A DNA stretch of 27,363 bases, taken from the NCBI GenBank assembly GCA_965183855.1, contig CBCYMI010000043.1, positions 1-27,363 on the forward strand. Reading direction: 5' to 3'. Of the stretch, positions 23,472 to 27,363 are shown one piece after another; the first letter of the stretch is position 1, and the number at the start of each line of letters is the position of its first letter. Source of the stretch: CBCYMI01 sp965183855. Lineage in GTDB: Bacteria > Pseudomonadota > Alphaproteobacteria > Caulobacterales > Maricaulaceae. Position numbers and translations under genes: made by a program. The notes below the pieces were generated by a model, which worked only from the letters and a program-made list of their open reading frames with translations, was not told where the DNA came from and did no database searches.

Positions 23472-26400
23472 ATGTTAGAGAATAAAGTAGAATATACGGA
23501 TGAATATTATAAAAATATAGAATATACCCATTTTTATGCCATGATGGATGATTGGCTTGATGCATATAAAATTGAAAAAGCATTGGGAAATAAAGAGAGT
23601 TTCTATCTTGTCCAAAGCAATTATGATTATTATGGAGAAACAATAGATCTTTATTGTCCAAAAGGATATGGAAGTTATGTTTTTGAAGATTGGACAGGAG
23701 GAGGAAGGGAATGGTTTGGACAATTACCTTCTGATTATACTATTCTTGACAGTAAAGGGCGTTGGCATAAAGAAGGATATGGATTTATCTGGGATGATCA
23801 GGCAGTCATTCCATTTTGGAATTATGGAAAAATAGCAGAATTTAACAAAACTAATAAAACGCATTATATTGATTTAGACGGAGATTTTGTTTATGAAGAA
23901 AAACCAGAGGCATTAGCATATGATGATTTTCTGGCTCTCTTTAATATGATTAGTCTCGTGGATTATGGTCAAATGAGCTATGATCCAGCAGAAGAAGTAT
24001 TAAAGTTTGAAGATGAGTTAAGAATTCCAGCAAAAACTGCGTATGATCATTATAAATCAGAATATTCCAGGCATGATAGTTTAGCTTCCTCTAATAATGT
24101 GTTCCGTTTTATTAAAGAATTGGCACAAGAGCATGAAAAAAAGACAAGCAATCAAAGTATAAATGATCAAAATATAGAAGCAAAAGCAGACGATTCTATT
24201 TCAGAAGAGGTATCGTTAGAAACTTCACCTATTTCTACAGATTCAAACTCTGTGACAGAAAAAAACAATGATCTAGAAACAAAACTTTTAGAAAGCGTAA
24301 ATAATGATGGAATAAATACTCAACAAAACGTGTCTGAAAACAACTCTATTTCAGTTGAGACAGCCAATTCATCAAAAGAAAGTAAAAAAGAAATTCTGAA
24401 AGAAGAAATTCCTGAAGAAAATAGAATCCAGTTAGAGAATAGACCTATTCAGGATCTTGAAATTAAACAGGATCACCTTGCTAAAAGAGATAATCCTGGT
24501 TCTGATTATATTGAAGATGAATATGAAGCGGTTGGGTATTCTTATCCTGGCGAATTACCAAAAAATCCTCCTTCTTATGAAGAGAGCATGGGATTAAATA
24601 CATCTAGTAAACTTCCTTCTTCTGATATAGAGGGTATGGGATTATCGCCTTTTAGTGAAACGCCTCCTTCTTATGAAGAAAGCATCAGAACGCCTCTATC
24701 AGAGGGTGGTCGTTCGGTTCTTCCATCAATGAATGATAAAGGCATGTTTCCAGCATATTTAGAACCAGAATTAAGACCAGATTTACCTCTTGAACAACAA
24801 TATGAACGATTAATCGACTGGTTTGAAGAAACGAATGAGAACCATCATGCTGCATTGGAATCTTTTAGATCTCTAACGTCAGAGGAACAAATTAGACTTA
24901 TTACAGGATTAAAAAGAATTATTCCTGAAAGTTATGAATATGATTTGCCACCAGCTTATGATGCTGTATCTAAAGCTTCTGAAATGCCAACGCCAGAAAC
25001 AGGCGCAATTCCAAAAACGACTAGGCCTGTCGTTTATGATGCTATATCTGAGAGTTCTGAAGGATTAGCACCCGAAGAACAAACAGGAGAGATAATAAGA
25101 AATACGATAGAGGCAGGAAAAAATATATCTGAAGCAGAACTTTCTCCTGCGCTAGATGGAAAAATTATTCGCTTTCAAAAAGGAACGCTTCTTGATTTGG
25201 ATGGTGTTGTAAGAAATCCTGAGCAATATTACGAGGCTTTACTAGATAGGAATGGTGTTTTAGCAGATCAAAGAGATGTTTTAATAAATGAATTTGGACA
25301 GGCAAACTCAATTCAAAAGGCAAACCTGATCGCTGATGCTATCTCTACAGAAGGGGAAAATAATACCTATTATCATTTGCTCCAATCTTTTAATTATACG
25401 GAAGAAGAAATATCGACGCTTTATTCAGATTTTTTTTATGGAGATTTTGAAACCAGATTCTCTTTGTTAGCAGAAACACAAGAACTTGCAAACAAGATTG
25501 ATAATTTTGATATGATAGCAAAAAATACTTTTTCTAATCAAACGCAATCTTCTGAAATTATAAAATCCTTTAAAAAAGCAAATAATTCTACTCAAAAAGA
25601 AATTATAGAAAAAATAGAGACTTATCGATCAGATACGGTTCGAGATCTTTACACGAAAGCAGGTAAATCCCCAGAAGAAATTGATAGTTTGATAGAAAAG
25701 TTTAAGAGTTTTGATATAAATCAGCAACAGGAAATAATGACTGATTTGAAAAGTCAGGTTTCAGAATCAACAGGTGAAGAAATTGCTGAGAGCTCCACAC
25801 AAAATAATATTTTTCAAGATATTTATGGAAGATTGGAACTTAGAAACACATATGATAAATTGAGATATGGCACGTTAAAGAATGAAGCTTTTTTTAATAG
25901 ATTAGATCAAGCAAGTAAAGAAGAGCAAACCGAAATGCTTAAAACGATGAATGACGAATTAAAACAAAATGAAATGTTTGAAGATTTACTTGCTAAAGTG
26001 AATTATAGTGAAGAATTTCTTCAGCCTATGATTGATAGATATTATGGATCAGATTTGCATGGTAAAGAAGAGATTATTGAACAAATTAATCAAAATATTG
26101 AACGTGTTGAAGGAAGAGATAATAATCGTATTTCGTCGATTTTAGAAGAAGGAGGAGAAGAAGAAACTCTTGAATCCATACTTAAGAAACTAAATTTACC
26201 AGACAAGAATTATATAGATATTCTTAATCATTATAATAGTGTCGGTATGTATGAAAAAAATGAAGTTATTTTCCAAACAAAACAATTTCTTGAAAGTCAT
26301 GAATATTATCTGGACCAACTTGAACAAATGAGAATATCAGAACCTAATTTTGTCGAAACCGTATTAAAGAATTATTCTAAATTAAGATTTGAACAACGTG

Positions 26401-27077
26401 TAGATCTATTTAAAAGATATGAGGATTTAAATAGATTAATGGATCAGCTTGATTATCCAGAAACATTCAGAGATCAGAAATTAAAGCAGTTTTATGGAGC
26501 AAATTTAACAGAACAAGAAGAGATGTTGAATGGATTACAAGAAGAGATGTTGAATGGATTACAAGAAGAAGTTTGGGAAATAGAACAAGGTGTTTCTGGA
26601 GAGGGAATATATGCCAATATTACTTCTTCAAATCCAGAATTAGAAGATTTAATGCAGAGACTTCATTATTCAGAAGAATTAAGAGCTCAAACGATAGAGC
26701 GATTTCAACAAGGTGCTGATCCAACAGAACAAAGAGAAATTTTGATGGATTTACAAGATAATCTTCAAAGAATAGAAGAAGGAGGAGCTGAAATAGAAGA
26801 GGGAATTTATACTGAAATTGATTCAGAATCTAATGAAAATGATCAATCTTACCTTGAAGGGAGTGAAGGTATTTTGGATCAAATGGATTTAGAAATTGAG
26901 CATTCTCATACAGGAATAAATTTGAATTCAATTCCTGCTTTGGAAGAAAGAGGAGAATTAGAATCTGTCTCTCCACAAGAAATTGGTGAAGATCCTGTTA
27001 ATTCAGATATAAATCCAGGAGAAAGTTTTGCAGAAGAAGGCGAAGAAGCAATGGGAGTATTAGAAGATATTCTATAG
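23472..27077 (+). CDS. Large repeat protein with PPxY and EPIYA-like motifs, candidate effector
   Basis: 1201 residues, no signal peptide or membrane segment, no family that I recognise. AAAGGA lies at a good distance before the ATG. Layout: a Tyr/Trp-rich, probably folded N-terminal domain (1-215); a disordered Ser/Glu/Asn-rich linker (216-345); a motif region (345-530) with three PPxY motifs (PPSY 366-369, PPSY 398-401, PPAY 493-496) and Y351EAV, Y522DAI; then about eleven degenerate helical repeats (446-485 and about 590-1102), each ending in an aromatic residue, a short acidic stretch, Q or E, and a helix with I/L pairs. EGIYANI (Y1047) and EGIYTEI (Y1113) occur late. The tail is very acidic (ESFAEEGEEAMGVLEDIL). 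PPxY binds WW domains of NEDD4-type ubiquitin ligases in eukaryotes, so a role inside a host cell is my inference. A strong terminator follows. Confidence 0.85.
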   Translation: MLENKVEYTDEYYKNIEYTHFYAMMDDWLDAYKIEKALGNKESFYLVQSNYDYYGETIDLYCPKGYGSYVFEDWTGGGREWFGQLPSDYTILDSKGRWHKEGYGFIWDDQAVIPFWNYGKIAEFNKTNKTHYIDLDGDFVYEEKPEALAYDDFLALFNMISLVDYGQMSYDPAEEVLKFEDELRIPAKTAYDHYKSEYSRHDSLASSNNVFRFIKELAQEHEKKTSNQSINDQNIEAKADDSISEEVSLETSPISTDSNSVTEKNNDLETKLLESVNNDGINTQQNVSENNSISVETANSSKESKKEILKEEIPEENRIQLENRPIQDLEIKQDHLAKRDNPGSDYIEDEYEAVGYSYPGELPKNPPSYEESMGLNTSSKLPSSDIEGMGLSPFSETPPSYEESIRTPLSEGGRSVLPSMNDKGMFPAYLEPELRPDLPLEQQYERLIDWFEETNENHHAALESFRSLTSEEQIRLITGLKRIIPESYEYDLPPAYDAVSKASEMPTPETGAIPKTTRPVVYDAISESSEGLAPEEQTGEIIRNTIEAGKNISEAELSPALDGKIIRFQKGTLLDLDGVVRNPEQYYEALLDRNGVLADQRDVLINEFGQANSIQKANLIADAISTEGENNTYYHLLQSFNYTEEEISTLYSDFFYGDFETRFSLLAETQELANKIDNFDMIAKNTFSNQTQSSEIIKSFKKANNSTQKEIIEKIETYRSDTVRDLYTKAGKSPEEIDSLIEKFKSFDINQQQEIMTDLKSQVSESTGEEIAESSTQNNIFQDIYGRLELRNTYDKLRYGTLKNEAFFNRLDQASKEEQTEMLKTMNDELKQNEMFEDLLAKVNYSEEFLQPMIDRYYGSDLHGKEEIIEQINQNIERVEGRDNNRISSILEEGGEEETLESILKKLNLPDKNYIDILNHYNSVGMYEKNEVIFQTKQFLESHEYYLDQLEQMRISEPNFVETVLKNYSKLRFEQRVDLFKRYEDLNRLMDQLDYPETFRDQKLKQFYGANLTEQEEMLNGLQEEMLNGLQEEVWEIEQGVSGEGIYANITSSNPELEDLMQRLHYSEELRAQTIERFQQGADPTEQREILMDLQDNLQRIEEGGAEIEEGIYTEIDSESNENDQSYLEGSEGILDQMDLEIEHSHTGINLNSIPALEERGELESVSPQEIGEDPVNSDINPGESFAEEGEEAMGVLEDIL
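26513..26568 (+). repeat. Exact 24-bp tandem duplication inside the large gene
   Basis: The 24-bp unit that starts at 26521 is repeated without change at 26545, and the last eight bases of a further unit (ACAAGAAG) precede it at 26513-26520. It encodes two identical EEMLNGLQ octets (residues 1015-1030) in the tenth helical repeat. The exact match points to a recent duplication or slippage. Confidence 0.9.
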
Positions 27078-27125
27078 GCTCGCCAATTATTACCCTCTAA
27101 TATTTCTTAAGATAATTCTAAAAGA

Positions 27126-27155
27126 AATCCTCTAACGCAAAAGCGTTAGGGGATT
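27126..27155 (+). terminator. Strong intrinsic terminator after the large gene
   Basis: Arms AATCCTCTAACGC (27126-27138) and GCGTTAGGGGATT (27143-27155) pair over 13 positions with one G-T wobble and an AAAA loop, followed by TTTATTTTAT. It begins 49 bp after the stop codon at 27077. Confidence 0.9.
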
Positions 27156-27278
27156 TTTATTTTATAAGAGAGATTTATTTTATATGATGCGTTTATAAGG
27201 ATGATTTTTAAAGAAGAGAGCAATATAAGCAAAATTTGTTTATGTTTGATCTTATTTTTAAAAATTATTTAATACTTT

Positions 27279-27306
27279 TTTGCTTTCGAAAAGGAGGCAT
27301 TATAAT
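27279..27306 (+). promoter_or_regulatory. Possible promoter and ribosome binding site at the right edge
   Basis: A perfect TATAAT (27301-27306) follows TTTGCT (27279-27284) with a 16-bp spacer. Inside the spacer is AAAAGGAGG (27290-27298), a near-ideal ribosome binding site, 12 bp before ATG 27310. That ATG opens only a six-codon frame (MKDTLN, stop 27328-27330), so either a gene start lies further right or this is a coincidence. Confidence 0.35.
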
Positions 27307-27363
27307 ATAATGAAAGATACACTGAATTAAGCTTAGCTTTATTTTAAAACAATCTTTTTATAT

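Noticed and set aside
23472..27077. Ankyrin or TPR repeats in the large protein
   Set aside because: The repeat block lacks the ankyrin TPLH/GADVN pattern and the TPR W-L-G-Y-A-F-A-P positions; it is a different helical unit.

Overview
The window comes from an AT-rich alphaproteobacterium, most likely a host-associated or intracellular lineage (Holosporales- or Rickettsiales-like; the lineage is my inference). Four things support this. The order pcm-like methyltransferase, tolC, popZ is typical of Alphaproteobacteria. lipA is followed by a COQ10/RatA-type gene, also an alphaproteobacterial pairing. The base composition is very low in G+C, with decaying genes and dispersed palindromic repeats between genes. 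Finally, the right end holds a very large protein built from eukaryote-facing short motifs.

Left part (1-5414): the tail of an unidentified gene, lipA, a COQ10/RatA-like gene, a broken lipoprotein gene, a repeat-rich intergenic stretch with unusually GC-rich palindromes, a small cationic ORF with a possible double-glycine leader, mreB without mreC, a VTT-domain (TVP38/DedA-like) membrane protein whose start lies in an 88-bp tandem duplication, and tRNA-Cys(GCA).

Middle (5415-18373): pcm-like gene, tolC and popZ on the plus strand. Then comes a second repeat island next to what looks like the remnant of a polymorphic-toxin/immunity pair, and a small tyrosine-rich gene. On the minus strand follow a small lipoprotein and a tightly packed operon of a periplasmic adaptor lipoprotein, an RND efflux permease and an Fe-S L-serine dehydratase. 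The adaptor and permease have no outer-membrane gene of their own, so the TolC encoded 5 kb away is the natural candidate channel. An exported M2-family (ACE-like) peptidase is next. The peptidase and serine dehydratase would suit an organism that feeds on peptides and amino acids.

Right part (18374-27363): a compact four-gene plus-strand operon for cytochrome c maturation of System II type: a lipoprotein, a ResB-like protein, CcsA and a TlpA/ResA-like thioredoxin. This is unusual for an alphaproteobacterium, most of which use System I (Ccm). The window ends with a 1201-residue protein of no recognised family. It carries three PPxY motifs (WW-domain/NEDD4-ligand type), five tyrosine motifs of the form Y-x-x-[I/V] (two of them EPIYA-like), and about eleven degenerate helical repeats. 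It is followed by a strong intrinsic terminator. I regard it as a candidate host-directed effector and the most interesting object in the window. No CRISPR array, insertion sequence, rRNA or prophage was seen.
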